DNA of 64,000 bases from Poriferisodalis sp965203655. GTDB lineage: Bacteria > Actinomycetota > Acidimicrobiia > Acidimicrobiales > Poriferisodalaceae. The DNA lies in assembly GCF_965203655.1 (NCBI RefSeq), contig NZ_CBDBDD010000006.1, positions 124,001 through 188,000 of the forward strand. Reading direction: 5' to 3'. The position numbers and the translations under genes were made by a program. The notes beneath the pieces were generated by a model, which saw only the letters and a program-made list of their open reading frames with translations, had not been told where the DNA came from and made no database searches. Each line of letters opens with the position of its first letter. Positions within the stretch are counted from its first letter, which is position 1. Shown here in pieces: positions 1-8,677 of this stretch.

Positions 1-415
1 CGTAGCGGGTTGCCAGATTGGCGGCGTTGCCAGCGCCGGCGCCGAACACGCCCAGGCACAGCAGCGGGTAGCTGAGCAGGATCGCCCCCAGCACCGCCAG
101 CGTGGCGCCGCCCGCGCCCACCAGGTACCCGAAGCGCAGGCCCGAGCGGCGGCCGTACTTGTTCATCAGCTTCGACATCGGCGCGGCGACCGAGGCCGAG
201 CCGATGGACAGGCTGCTCGCGGCGATCGTGGCCAGCGTGGAGCTGCCGGTGATGTCCTCGGCCAGCAGGGCGCTCACGATGTAGGTGGCCACGAGGCCGA
301 AGCCGCCGGCGGCCTGGCTGGCGATGAGCACCACGACCGTGCGCCGCTGGACGCGCTCCTGGTCGGCACGCGTGTACGCGGAGGCGCGCTGCACCGAGAA
401 CACAGCGTCGCTCAC
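1..415 (-). CDS. MFS transporter, N-terminal part (cut by window edge)
   Basis: Reading the minus strand from a GTG at 415 gives about 138 residues with no stop before the window edge, so the C-terminal two thirds lie outside. A GGGGGGAGA ribosome binding site sits about 8 nt before the GTG. The protein has a short polar N-terminus, then hydrophobic segments at roughly residues 27-50, 57-75 and 93-130. Between the second and third is the loop SKLMNKYGRRSGLR, which matches the classic MFS loop 2-3 signature (G-x-x-x-D/N-R/K-x-G-R-R). This suggests a major facilitator exporter or uptake permease; the substrate cannot be told. It is divergent from the LLM oxidoreductase at 618, with about 200 bp shared between them. 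Family call is firm, substrate unknown. Confidence 0.75.
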   Translation of the reverse strand, partial: MSDAVFSVQRASAYTRADQERVQRRTVVVLIASQAAGGFGLVATYIVSALLAEDITGSSTLATIAASSLSIGSASVAAPMSKLMNKYGRRSGLRFGYLVGAGGATLAVLGAILLSYPLLCLGVFGAGAGNAANLATRY

Positions 416-617
416 GGCGATCTCCCCCCAGGCACCGCAACAGCTTGGCGCACCGGGCCGCTGCATGCACGACTGCGCGGAACCTGGCCCGGCAGGCTGG
501 GCGAGCTCGGCGGGCTAGTGGCTCGGCAAGCGGAATGGGATAGCCGGCAGATCGGGCCGGCGAAGCCGCCAGCGGGGCCACCGGCACTTGCTGCGGGTGT
601 TGCGTACAGTCCCGCAG

Positions 618-1496
618 ATGCACGTCGGCATCACCCCCATCAACTCGGCTGCCTACCTCGACCCCGGGTACTTGCGGTCGTTCGCCCAGCAGCTCGAGGA
701 GCTCGGCTACGAATCGGTGTGGACGTTCGAGCACGTGATCGTGCCGCACGACTACGAGAGCCGGTACCCGTACAACCCCAGCGGCAAGCTGGGCCTCCCA
801 ACGGACGCTGGCTTCACCGACCCGTTCATCGCGCTGACCTTCGTCGCCGGGGCCACCGAGCGGTTGCGGCTCGGTACCGGCGTCAACATCGTCACCCAGG
901 CCAACGCCCTGTACTTCGCCAAGCAGGCGTCATCGCTCGACCACCTGTCGGACGGGCGGCTGGAGCTCGGCATCGGCGTGGGCTGGCTGGAAGAGGAGTT
1001 CGACGCGCTCGGCGTGCCGTTCGACCGCCGGGGCGCCCGGGCCGACGAGTACATCGACGCCATGACCGCCGCGTGGACCGGCGAGGATGTGGACTTCCGG
1101 GGCGAGTTCCTGGACTGGACGGGATTCTCCATGCTGCCGACGCCGGCCCAGCGGCCCCGCATGCCGCTGCTCATCGGCGGCACGACCCCGCCGGCCATCC
1201 GACGCTTGGTGGCGCGGGGCGACGGCTGGTATGTGATCCACAAGGATCTCGACGACTTCAAGCGCCTGATCGGCGAAATGCGCGCCGAGTGCGACCGGCA
1301 GGGGCGCGACCCGGCCGAGCTGGCGCTGACGGCGTACTGGAACTACCACCGCGAGGGGCTTGAAGGGCTCGAGGTGTACCGCGACCACGGTGTGCAGCGA
1401 CTGCTGATCAACACTGCGGCGCTGCGCATGGGCCGGCCCGAGGATGCGGTCGTGCAGTTCGCCGATGAGGCCCTACCAGCTTGCAACGAGGCATAA
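618..1496 (+). CDS. LLM-class F420-dependent oxidoreductase
   Basis: The 292-residue protein starts MHVGITP at an ATG at 618; an upstream in-frame TTG at 588 adds an unlikely leader. It has the bacterial luciferase-like TIM-barrel pattern: an N-terminal strand, ELGYESVWTFEHV near residue 30, a long stretch listing the substrate-side loops, then RLRLGTGVNIVTQANALYFAKQ and the diagnostic LSDGRLELGIGVGW near residue 120. This family (F420-dependent TIGR03619-like enzymes of actinobacteria) carries out hydride transfers on unknown substrates in the cytoplasm. Cofactor F420 is inferred from the family, not proved by the sequence. It stands alone on the plus strand; a collapsed enoyl-CoA hydratase follows immediately on the other strand. 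Confidence 0.85.
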   Translation: MHVGITPINSAAYLDPGYLRSFAQQLEELGYESVWTFEHVIVPHDYESRYPYNPSGKLGLPTDAGFTDPFIALTFVAGATERLRLGTGVNIVTQANALYFAKQASSLDHLSDGRLELGIGVGWLEEEFDALGVPFDRRGARADEYIDAMTAAWTGEDVDFRGEFLDWTGFSMLPTPAQRPRMPLLIGGTTPPAIRRLVARGDGWYVIHKDLDDFKRLIGEMRAECDRQGRDPAELALTAYWNYHREGLEGLEVYRDHGVQRLLINTAALRMGRPEDAVVQFADEALPACNEA

Positions 1497-1498
1497 GC

Positions 1499-1619
1499 GG
1501 CCACGCGGGAGCTCTCGCTCTTGCCCATGTATCCGACAGCCACGTGGTCGAGGTGATTGATCGCCCGGCCCATCGCCGTCCACCCGCACGGTCTCCAGTT
1601 CCAACGACTCCAGCGACAT
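1499..1619 (-). pseudogene. Collapsed enoyl-CoA hydratase remnant
   Basis: The minus strand from ATG 1619 reads MSLESLELETVRVDGDGP, nearly the N-terminus of the intact enoyl-CoA hydratase at 7778-8584 (MSADSGIVLETVRVDGDGP). It then jumps in another frame to GRAINHLDHVAVGYMGKSESSR, which is the C-terminal stretch of that same protein. About 220 internal codons are missing. The junction falls at a short GC-rich identity (GGGC), as expected for a deletion between short repeats. The strong GGGGGAG ribosome binding site is still present upstream. The remnant lies 48 nt downstream of a lipoprotein gene, the same order as the intact pair at 8584/8678, so this is the decayed half of a duplicated block. 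Confidence 0.85.
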
Positions 1620-1667
1620 GCCCGCTCCCCCGTTCCGCTGCCGTCCACGAGGCAGTCCGACACGCCG

Positions 1668-2915
1668 CTACGAGTTCCCGTCTTCCGGAGCGGTGGCTGA
1701 AGCCTCGCCGAAGTCGGATCCCATCAGATCGCCAAATTCGCCGACGATCTCGTCCGCCGGCGGTGCCTCGATAGTGATGTCAGCGCCGTAGTCGTAGAAG
1801 TTGAGGACGTTGGATACATCAGACAGGAGGAGCTCAAGAAAGTCGTCAATCTCCTCCTGGGCGTCCTCAACTTCGGGATCGTCCAGGTTGTCGAGCATGT
1901 CTCGCATGAGCGAGCCGATGTCGATGCTCATCCGCCTCGTCAGTCCGTCACGGTCGATCCAGATGTCGTAGGTGACCTCGCCGGGCAACATGTCTCCCAC
2001 GAACGGGATCGAGCCGTCACCACCCGCTGGCTCAGCAACGTAGTCCTCAAGAGCAGCGGCGTAGTTCAAGGTGGCACGCACCTGCGTCGTCGCAATGCCG
2101 CTGATGTCGGCTTCGCCGACGATCTCGGCGCTCTGTACATGCTCGATCAGGTACAGGTTGTCGTTGGGCAGCCGGCACAAGCCGTCATTCGGCGTAGCGC
2201 CAAGAAGCGGCGACGGGCACACGATGCCCATCTCGGCGGCAGTCGCGGCATCGAGTGTGAACCAGCCTTGGGGCATCGCATCGTCAGCGAGATCTCGCAT
2301 CTCCTCGGGGACCGCCAATGACACGTAGGCGGCACCCTCGACGAACCGCATCTCGAAGCCGAAACCGGTCGCATCCTCATCCAGCATCTGGTCGAAGCTC
2401 ATCACCATCGAGAAGTTCCCGCTGCCGTCACTCCAAAACTCGGCGGACACACTGAACAGAATGCTCATGTTCATGTGCATCTCACCGCGGACAGACCGGG
2501 TGGCACTGTTCTCAAATGCGGTTCGGAGCAGTTCCGTTGCATCGGTCGGAAGTGCAGCCGCGGTCGTCGGCGGTGCCGTGCTGACGGGCGGCACTGTGGT
2601 GGGTGTGGGCGGTGCCGCGGTGGTCGTCGGCACCGCCGTGAGCGGCGCCTTAGTGGTGGATGGCACTGTGGCCGTTGCAGGCACCTCGGTGACCGCGACC
2701 GATGCCTGGTCGGCAACTTCGCCGACTGCCTCGTCTTGGCCGGTGCCGGTGCCGCATGCCGCGGCAAGAAGCAAGACGCCCCCGACCAAGCCCGCAGAAG
2801 CCTTCTTGAGGGACCAGCTCTTTCGGGGTGACCGCTGGGTGAGCAACGAAACTGAGCGTCTGCCTTCCCGCACTGGCCGCGTGGCGATCAGCTGTGAGCG
2901 ATTCATCCGGCTCAT
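1668..2915 (-). CDS. Secreted lipoprotein, paralogue 1
   Basis: From ATG 2915 (GAGAG just upstream; ATG 2906 is an alternative) the 415-residue product has a basic N-terminus, a hydrophobic helix and a lipobox-like LLLAAAC, so it is probably an envelope lipoprotein. A Thr/Pro/Ala linker of about 60 residues follows (repeated TTAAPPT-like text), then a folded domain of about 270 residues beginning DATELLRTAFENSATRS and ending FYDYGADITIEAPPADEIV. The C-terminal domain is shared with the proteins at 8678 and 9842. The overall pattern (variable linker, beta-rich domain with phrases such as TYDIWIDRDGLTRRMSID) resembles the LppX/LprAFG lipid-carrier class, but I cannot confirm that relation. Function otherwise unknown. 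Confidence 0.8.
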   Translation of the reverse strand: MSRMNRSQLIATRPVREGRRSVSLLTQRSPRKSWSLKKASAGLVGGVLLLAAACGTGTGQDEAVGEVADQASVAVTEVPATATVPSTTKAPLTAVPTTTAAPPTPTTVPPVSTAPPTTAAALPTDATELLRTAFENSATRSVRGEMHMNMSILFSVSAEFWSDGSGNFSMVMSFDQMLDEDATGFGFEMRFVEGAAYVSLAVPEEMRDLADDAMPQGWFTLDAATAAEMGIVCPSPLLGATPNDGLCRLPNDNLYLIEHVQSAEIVGEADISGIATTQVRATLNYAAALEDYVAEPAGGDGSIPFVGDMLPGEVTYDIWIDRDGLTRRMSIDIGSLMRDMLDNLDDPEVEDAQEEIDDFLELLLSDVSNVLNFYDYGADITIEAPPADEIVGEFGDLMGSDFGEASATAPEDGNS

Positions 2916-2998
2916 GGTCCAGTCTCTCAGCAGTTCATGTCTGCGAACGGTGCCTTGTTTCACGCGGCGACCCACGCAAGCAGCGTCGCTTGCGTTTA

Positions 2999-4711
2999 TC
3001 ACTCCCATAGCGGTGTCGGCGCAATCCTCGGGTCCGACTGCCAGTAGCCCCAGCAGACAATGTCGCCATCGGCGCGTAGCCCGCACGAGTAGTTGGAGCC
3101 AGAGGCGACTGCAGTGAACGAACCCTCCGGCGCGTCAAGCTGGCCAGCGTCGTTCCTGCCCCAGCAAGCGACCTCCCCGCTAACGCGCAATCCACACGAA
3201 TAGCCGAAGTCAGCTACCACGGCGGTAAACGAGCCCGCTGGCGCGTCAAGCTGGCCGAACCCGTCGTCGCCCCAGCAAACCACATCGCCATCAGCGCGCA
3301 CACCGCACGAATGGTTGAAGCCGGCGGCGACAGCAACGAACACACCCTCCGGCGCGTCAAGCTGGCCGTCTTCGTTGTCGCCCCAGCAGACAATCTCGCC
3401 GCTGGCGCGCACGGCGCACGAATGATCGTCACCCGCAGCTACGGCGGCGAACGCACCCTCCGGCGCGTCAAGCCGACCGTGCCAAGAAGCGCCCCAACAG
3501 GCAATCTCGCCGCTGGGACGCAACCCGCACGAATGAAAACCGTCAGCGGATACCGCGGCGAAGGCGCCGTCGGGCGTATCGAGCTGCGCGTAGCGGCTCT
3601 CGCCCCAGCACACGGCCTCGCCGTCGATGCGCACCGCGCACGAATGGTGCTCGCCGACGGCCACGGCGGCGAACCGACCTGTCGGCACGTCAAGCTGTCC
3701 AAACTCGTCGTCACCCCAGCAGACAACCTCCCCGCCGTGGCGCAGCCCGCACGAATGCTGTGAGCCAGTGGCCAGGATCTCGAACGGACCCCCTGGCACC
3801 TCAAGCTGGCCGTCGTAACGGGAGCCCCAGCAGACGACCTCCCCACCGACGCGGACCCCGCAGACATGGTCGAAGCCGGCGGATACCGCGGTGAACAATC
3901 CATCCGGCACATGCCGATCGCCGTCAACCCAGACGCCCCAGCAGACGACCTCTCCACCGAGACGCAGCCCACACGAAAAGTCGAGGCCCACAGACACTGC
4001 GATGAACGAGCCTTCCGGCACGTCAAGCGGCCCGCCGTGGTCGGCACCCCAGCAGGCCACCTCGCCGTTGGAGCGCACGGCGCACGAATGGAGCAGGCCA
4101 GCAGAGATCGCGGTGAACGAACCCGCGGGCGCATCAAGTGACCCGAACTCATCGTCACCCCAGCAGAGAATCGCGCCACCGGCGCGAATTCCGCACGAAT
4201 GGAAATCGCCGGCGGCAACAGCAACGAACAAACCCTCCGGCGCGTCAAGCTGGCCGCCCTGGTTGTCGCCCCAGCAAACCACCTCACCACCGACGCGCAA
4301 CCCGCACGAATGGACACTGCCGACAGCGACAGCAGTGAACGAACCCTCCGGCGCGTCAAGCTGCCCGAAGTAGTTGCGGCCCCAGCAGACCACCTCACCG
4401 TCCGGGCGCAACCCGCACGAATGGCTGCCGACGGACACGGCCGTGAACGAACCCTCCGGCGCGTCAAGCTGGCCGAACTCGTCGTCGCCCCAGCAAACCA
4501 CCTCACCACCGGGACGCAGCCCGCACGAATGGTCAAAGCCGGCCGACACGGCAGTGAACGCGGCCGGGAACCCGATGTCTGCGAGCGCGGTCCAGCGATC
4601 CTTGACGGCGAGCACCGGCCCGTCCGGGCGTTGTGCAGCGGCAGGCAGGGCCAGCAGTGCCACCACCAGCAGCACTGCGGCTGCGCCCACCGTGCCTGTG
4701 CGCAATCTCAT
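2999..4711 (-). CDS. Exported RCC1-type beta-propeller repeat protein
   Basis: From ATG 4711 the product is 570 residues: a signal peptide (basic start, AAAVLLVVALLALPAAA) followed by 14 consecutive repeats of about 37 residues. Each repeat has the form F-T-A-V-x-x-G-x-x-H-S-C-G-L-R-x-x-G-E-V-V-C-W-G...QLDAPEGS, the pattern of regulator-of-chromosome-condensation-like repeats seen in many secreted actinobacterial proteins. Two cysteines per repeat (SCGLR and CWG) could form one disulfide per blade. Fourteen units would make two seven-bladed propellers if the classical arrangement holds. No enzymatic or anchoring domain is visible, so a binding role at the cell surface is the likeliest reading. 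The repeats create long false open frames on both strands. Confidence 0.88.
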   Translation of the reverse strand: MRLRTGTVGAAAVLLVVALLALPAAAQRPDGPVLAVKDRWTALADIGFPAAFTAVSAGFDHSCGLRPGGEVVCWGDDEFGQLDAPEGSFTAVSVGSHSCGLRPDGEVVCWGRNYFGQLDAPEGSFTAVAVGSVHSCGLRVGGEVVCWGDNQGGQLDAPEGLFVAVAAGDFHSCGIRAGGAILCWGDDEFGSLDAPAGSFTAISAGLLHSCAVRSNGEVACWGADHGGPLDVPEGSFIAVSVGLDFSCGLRLGGEVVCWGVWVDGDRHVPDGLFTAVSAGFDHVCGVRVGGEVVCWGSRYDGQLEVPGGPFEILATGSQHSCGLRHGGEVVCWGDDEFGQLDVPTGRFAAVAVGEHHSCAVRIDGEAVCWGESRYAQLDTPDGAFAAVSADGFHSCGLRPSGEIACWGASWHGRLDAPEGAFAAVAAGDDHSCAVRASGEIVCWGDNEDGQLDAPEGVFVAVAAGFNHSCGVRADGDVVCWGDDGFGQLDAPAGSFTAVVADFGYSCGLRVSGEVACWGRNDAGQLDAPEGSFTAVASGSNYSCGLRADGDIVCWGYWQSDPRIAPTPLWE

Positions 4712-4832
4712 CGGCCCATTCTGACCATGTTTTGGTGAAACCGCTGCACAGCGCATCGTTGACTGGCAACGACATCGCTGCCCTCGTGTCAGCCGGCTCT
4801 CATTCCGGCCCCCATCGTGTCGCCAAAATCGC

Positions 4833-4886
4833 CTACGTCGTGGAGATCGGATCCTCGATGAGGCTTGGGAATCGCAGATGCTCGAG
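4833..4886 (-). pseudogene. C-terminal remnant of a fourth lipoprotein copy
   Basis: The minus strand here reads LEHLRFPSLIEDPISTT followed by a stop. The intact lipoprotein at 9842-10885 ends LDDLGFADFLEDRMSDPISTT and stop. The nucleotides agree over the tail (GATCTCCACGAC plus stop, and CATCGAGGATC versus CCTCGAGGATC), with a short internal deletion. Nothing of the rest of the gene is present, and the remnant abuts the 3' end of the FN3/CWB2 gene. It shows that this family has been copied and lost more than once locally. The stretch is short, so this is a nucleotide-similarity inference. Confidence 0.55.
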
Positions 4887-4911
4887 CAGCTGCGCTCCGA
4901 GGGCGAGGCAG

Positions 4912-7128
4912 TCATCTCGTGGCGCGGGCCTTCAAGCGCTCTATGAGGCGATCGGTGAGCACGGCAGGGCCGCCGATAGCGAGCAGCTCGAGCGAGTCTG
5001 AGTCGTGCACGAACCTCGGCAGGTACGCCGCGACGGCTGCGGGAATCTGATCTGCTGGCTCCACCAGCAGGGTCGGGCCCTGCACGAACGCGAGCAGCGG
5101 ACCGGCCACCAGAGCGTCCGCGAACGTCGTGCCGATGGCCACGCCGAGATGACCGTTGCCGAGGCAGCGATCCGGGGCGGGCGACGCGGGAAACACCACA
5201 TGCTCGGCGAGCAGGGTCGCCGTCTCGTAGCGGTCGGCCCCACCGACGCGGGTGACACGCACGCCCATGTCGACGATGGCCCGGACGACATCGGAGGAAA
5301 TGGCATCCTGCCCTCCGACAACGAGCACCTCATCAATCCAGCCGTATCCCGCATAGCTGCGCAGATGATCCCGAACGCTGGGCGGCAGAGCGTCGGGCCG
5401 CGTCAGCAGCAGCGGGTGGGGGCCGACCGCGGCGACAGGGGCGGCTGCAAGCGCGTCGGGGAACTTCGTGCCCGTTGCCAGCAGCACTGTGCGCCAGGTT
5501 CTGTTGCAGAAGTGACGCGGGACACCGACCTCGCGAGCGATCAGCATCGAGGTCTCGTAGCGGTCAACACCGCCGAGACGGATGAGCGATTCGACCGGTT
5601 CGAGCGCCTCCAAGGACCGCTCGACGCCGAACGACACCGCTTCATGCCCGCCCATGATGTACACGCGCGAGATCGAGTGGCGCTCAATGAAGCTTGCTAC
5701 TTCCTCTGAGAGCCGATCTCGATCAGTGAGCAGGATCGGTGCATGCACCGTGCCCGCCAACGAGGATGCCGCGAGCCCATCAGGGAACTTCCGGCTCGTC
5801 GCCACGATGACGGTGTCCACCTCGCCGCCCGACGCCTCGATCCGCCTGCGATATTCCTCCGCTACATCCACCGATGTCGTCGTGCGATCAGGACCGCCCA
5901 CACGCGTCGTCGACACGTCACGCTCCGTGGTGTCATCCGGATCACCACCAAGCAGATCGTCATCAGGCGGGTTGTCATCAGGCGGATCATCATCAGGCGG
6001 ATTGTTGATCACCCGATCATTCGGATCGTCGTCGTCAATGGTGATCGAGGTGCCGTTGACCGTTGTGCCGCTCGGCGTCGTGCTGGCCCCCAGATTCGCA
6101 AGCTCCTGGCCCTCGACGATGTCGTCGTCGACGATGGCGATCTCGGCGTCGGCAGAGGCGTGGCACCAGTCGATCGTGAAGGCAGCGGGGAGCGTGTAGT
6201 CGTCGGTGGCCGTAGCGGTACTGCCCGCGGCGGCAATCAAAGTCACCTCCATGCCTCCGGCGCTCGAGGGAGTGGCCGCGTTGTCGAGCCGGGCAGTCAC
6301 CGTGACCTTCGCGTCAGGACCCTCGGTCACCGACGCAGGGCTGGCAGACAGCGTGAGAGTAGGCAACGAGGAGCGTGGAGGAGTCTGCGGCGCGTTCTTC
6401 ACCCTCGCATTGGGAGAATGCGTCCATCTCCCGTCGTCAGCAGCACACGCGGTGACAGCCACGTGGTACTCGGTGTTGGCAACCAGGCCGGGGATGTCGT
6501 ACGACGTTGCCGTCGCGGGCAGCAGCGGACCTGCGAATTCCTCCGAGGGGGTGCTCCACTGCACCCGATAGCCCGTGATGTCCACGGAGTTGTTGCCGGT
6601 GCCGGGATCGACCCACGACACGGTGAGTCGTCCAGCGCTCTGGGTGATCGTCGGCCAGACAGGCGGGTCGGGCAAGCCTCTGTCCTCATAGTTCTGAGCC
6701 CATGCCGTGTTGAGACCGTGCCCTGCTGATGTCGTCCAAGGGCTGTATCGACCGCCGATCCAATAGCGAACTCGAACCTGGTATTTCCTTCGTGCTGTCA
6801 AGCCGGTCAGCAGCGTGTATGTGGCTGTTCCTGTGTGATCCCTCTCATGCCACTGGCCCCACGTCGAGCTGCTGTCGTCGTATTCGCGCCACTCGATGTC
6901 GTAGTCGGTGACGCCGCTCTTGTACGGCGGGTGCCAGTACACCTGAAAGCCATTGTGGATCGGGTACATCAGGCTGATCTCGGCCAGGTCGTCGGCCAAG
7001 TCGTCGTCCGGTTGGGCGCCCGCGGGCGCCACGAATGCCACAGAGAACGCCGCAACCGCCAGAGCGACTGCGCCGACTGCCGCCCCTACCCGGACGACTG
7101 CGCACGGGCGGTCAGACCGCATCAGCAC
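4912..7128 (-). CDS. Surface protein with FN3, Calx-beta-like and cell-wall-binding (CWB2) repeats
   Basis: A GTG at 7128 (ATG two codons on, at 7122) begins a 738-residue exported protein: signal peptide ending near AGAQ, two fibronectin type III domains (about 50-135 and 150-250; SVDITGYRVQWSTP is typical), a Calx-beta-like domain (about 255-365, with VTEGPDAKVTV and DDDDPNDR), a Pro/Asp-rich hinge, then three CWB2 repeats (about 410-730). The repeats carry the markers TRVGGPDR, RLGGVDRYET and RVGGADRYETA with FPDGLAAS, FPDALAAAP and FADALVAGP. CWB2 domains bind anionic cell-wall polymers non-covalently, so the protein is probably held at the wall with FN3 domains outward. The upstream region is AT-rich and carries a run of 13 C. 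Confidence 0.9.
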   Translation of the reverse strand: MLMRSDRPCAVVRVGAAVGAVALAVAAFSVAFVAPAGAQPDDDLADDLAEISLMYPIHNGFQVYWHPPYKSGVTDYDIEWREYDDSSSTWGQWHERDHTGTATYTLLTGLTARRKYQVRVRYWIGGRYSPWTTSAGHGLNTAWAQNYEDRGLPDPPVWPTITQSAGRLTVSWVDPGTGNNSVDITGYRVQWSTPSEEFAGPLLPATATSYDIPGLVANTEYHVAVTACAADDGRWTHSPNARVKNAPQTPPRSSLPTLTLSASPASVTEGPDAKVTVTARLDNAATPSSAGGMEVTLIAAAGSTATATDDYTLPAAFTIDWCHASADAEIAIVDDDIVEGQELANLGASTTPSGTTVNGTSITIDDDDPNDRVINNPPDDDPPDDNPPDDDLLGGDPDDTTERDVSTTRVGGPDRTTTSVDVAEEYRRRIEASGGEVDTVIVATSRKFPDGLAASSLAGTVHAPILLTDRDRLSEEVASFIERHSISRVYIMGGHEAVSFGVERSLEALEPVESLIRLGGVDRYETSMLIAREVGVPRHFCNRTWRTVLLATGTKFPDALAAAPVAAVGPHPLLLTRPDALPPSVRDHLRSYAGYGWIDEVLVVGGQDAISSDVVRAIVDMGVRVTRVGGADRYETATLLAEHVVFPASPAPDRCLGNGHLGVAIGTTFADALVAGPLLAFVQGPTLLVEPADQIPAAVAAYLPRFVHDSDSLELLAIGGPAVLTDRLIERLKARATR

Positions 7129-7193
7129 GAGCGCCTGAAGAGCCGCCGCGAGAGCTAGACGGGCCCGTCACGAGCGGCCATTGTTATCACATA

Positions 7194-7206
7194 CCCCCCC
7201 CCCCCC
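7194..7206. repeat. Homopolymer of 13 C (13 G on the coding strand of the surface-protein gene)
   Basis: Bases 7194-7206 are thirteen consecutive C, about 66-78 nt before the GTG of the FN3/CWB2 gene, inside an otherwise AT-rich stretch (7180-7265). On the coding strand it is a poly-G tract in the leader or promoter region of a surface-protein gene. Such tracts can change length by slippage and vary expression; they are also where sequencing and assembly fail. The sequence cannot separate these. Confidence 0.7.
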
Positions 7207-7286
7207 GACAACCCGTCATTTTCACATCTATACCCCAATAACTGCCATATTCATACGGCTATGCATTGACGATCCCCGTCCCGGGT

Positions 7287-7769
7287 TTACTCGCCGATGG
7301 AGATGCTGATGCTGCCGGAGGGGTGCAGCGAGCAATAGGCGCTGATGGCAGCCACCTCGTTGAACGAGTGCTCGGATTGCTCGCCGGGTCCTATCTCGAA
7401 CGGGCCGATGGTGTGCGCCACCGAGTCACGGTTCACGATGATCAGCACGTCCCGAAGCGTGAGGCCCAGTTCGTCGGGAATGACCTCCACGTCCTCGCCG
7501 GCCGCGATCGCGGCGGCCGTCCCCGGCGGTATGTCGATGGTGTAGGTGTCGCCGGCGGGCTGGTCGACGAAGCGCGCCACGACGACGGGGATCGCCGCGA
7601 TCAGCAGCCCGCCCACCAGGTACAGCAGCAGGGTGCGCTGGTTCGGCCAGCCTCTGTCGCGCCGGCTCGGCCCGCCGGCATTCGAACCTGGGTCAACCGG
7701 TGACGAGTCGTCAGGTCCAAGACCGTCCGGTTCGACGCCGTCAGACTCAGCGCTCCCGGACCCAGCCAT
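7287..7769 (-). CDS. Membrane-anchored cupredoxin-like protein
   Basis: The 160-residue product starts at ATG 7769, 8 nt after the enoyl-CoA hydratase stop codon, so the two are probably co-transcribed. Residues 1-43 are acidic and Gly/Pro-rich. One membrane helix (LLLYLVGGLLIAAIPVVVARF) follows at about 46-67, and the rest is an extracytoplasmic beta domain. DVLIIVNRDSVAHTIGPFEIGPGE and CSLHPSG place His, Cys and His as in type-1 copper sites of the cupredoxin fold (H...C-x2-H). The axial Met normally seen a few residues later is absent, so copper may be bound differently or not at all. A role in periplasmic electron transfer or copper handling is only an inference. Confidence 0.65.
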   Translation of the reverse strand: MAGSGSAESDGVEPDGLGPDDSSPVDPGSNAGGPSRRDRGWPNQRTLLLYLVGGLLIAAIPVVVARFVDQPAGDTYTIDIPPGTAAAIAAGEDVEVIPDELGLTLRDVLIIVNRDSVAHTIGPFEIGPGEQSEHSFNEVAAISAYCSLHPSGSISISIGE

Positions 7770-7777
7770 CGCCCTGC

Positions 7778-8584
7778 TCAGTCGTCAGACCAGGTGCGGG
7801 CGTCGGGATCGTCGCGGTCGAAGTAGCTGCGCACGGCCGTGCGGGAGCTCTCGCTCTTGCCCATGTAGCCGACGGCCACGTGGTCGAGGTGGTTGATGGC
7901 CCGTCCCAGCGGCATCGCCTGCGCGTTGATCGACGCCTTCGAAGACGTGACCGGCACCGGCGGCTGGTTCACGACGGCTGCGGCCAGGCGCTCGGCGGCG
8001 GGCACCAGTTCGTCATCGCCGGACACGGTCTCGGTGAAGAAGCCCCAACCGTCGAGCTCTTCCATGCCGTAGGTGCGCCCGAGGATCAGCATCTCCTTGG
8101 CACGATGCGGCCCCACCAGGTTCACCAGCGCCGGCACCGAGTGCCAAGTGAGGTTGAAGCCGATGCTGACCTCGTTGAGCGTCAGGCTCATCGACGGGCT
8201 GCCGATGCGGAAGTCGCACGCGGCCGGCAGCACCCCTCCCCCGCCGATCATGTAGCCGTGGCAGAGGCAGATCGTGATCGCGTTGAGATTCATCAGCGTG
8301 TCGTACATGCGGGCGCCCGCCTTGGAGCCGAGCATGGCGTCGAGGCTGGTGCCCCGCCGCTGCTTGAGATCGGCACCCGAGGACAGGCTGCGGCCCTCGC
8401 CGCGCACGATCACCACCCGCACGCTCGGGTCGGCATCCAGCGCCAAGCACGCAGCGTGAACGTCGGCGATCAGCTGGGAGTTGACGGCGTTGTGAACCTC
8501 GGGCCGGTTCAGCACCAAGTGGCGCACCGGCCCATCGCCGTCCACCCGCACAGTCTCCAGAACGATCCCCGAATCTGCCGACAT
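7778..8584 (-). CDS. Enoyl-CoA hydratase/isomerase family protein
   Basis: Start ATG 8584 has GGGGAG five bases upstream. The 268-residue product is the usual crotonase length. Hallmarks are LNRPEVHNAVN near residue 27, the oxyanion-hole segment VIVRGEGRSLSSGADLKQR near 60, and the second oxyanion region AITICLCHGYMIGGGGVLPAACDFRIGS around 100-125. It would hydrate or isomerise an acyl-CoA in fatty-acid or side-chain catabolism. The usual catalytic Glu positions need an alignment to settle. It lies between a lipoprotein gene upstream and the cupredoxin-like gene downstream. A second, collapsed copy is at 1499-1619. Confidence 0.85.
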   Translation of the reverse strand: MSADSGIVLETVRVDGDGPVRHLVLNRPEVHNAVNSQLIADVHAACLALDADPSVRVVIVRGEGRSLSSGADLKQRRGTSLDAMLGSKAGARMYDTLMNLNAITICLCHGYMIGGGGVLPAACDFRIGSPSMSLTLNEVSIGFNLTWHSVPALVNLVGPHRAKEMLILGRTYGMEELDGWGFFTETVSGDDELVPAAERLAAAVVNQPPVPVTSSKASINAQAMPLGRAINHLDHVAVGYMGKSESSRTAVRSYFDRDDPDARTWSDD

Positions 8585-8677
8585 CGCTGCTCCCCGTTTG
8601 GACTGCTGTTTACGCGGCAGTCTGACACGCGCCGGCTACACGACGTTCGGGCGCACCGCTGCAACGAACAACGTCCG

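Noticed and set aside
3439..4738. Long open frames on both strands across the RCC1 repeats
   Set aside because: They follow the 111-bp repeat period of the real gene at 2999-4711 in other frames, with Arg/Pro-rich text and no family resemblance.
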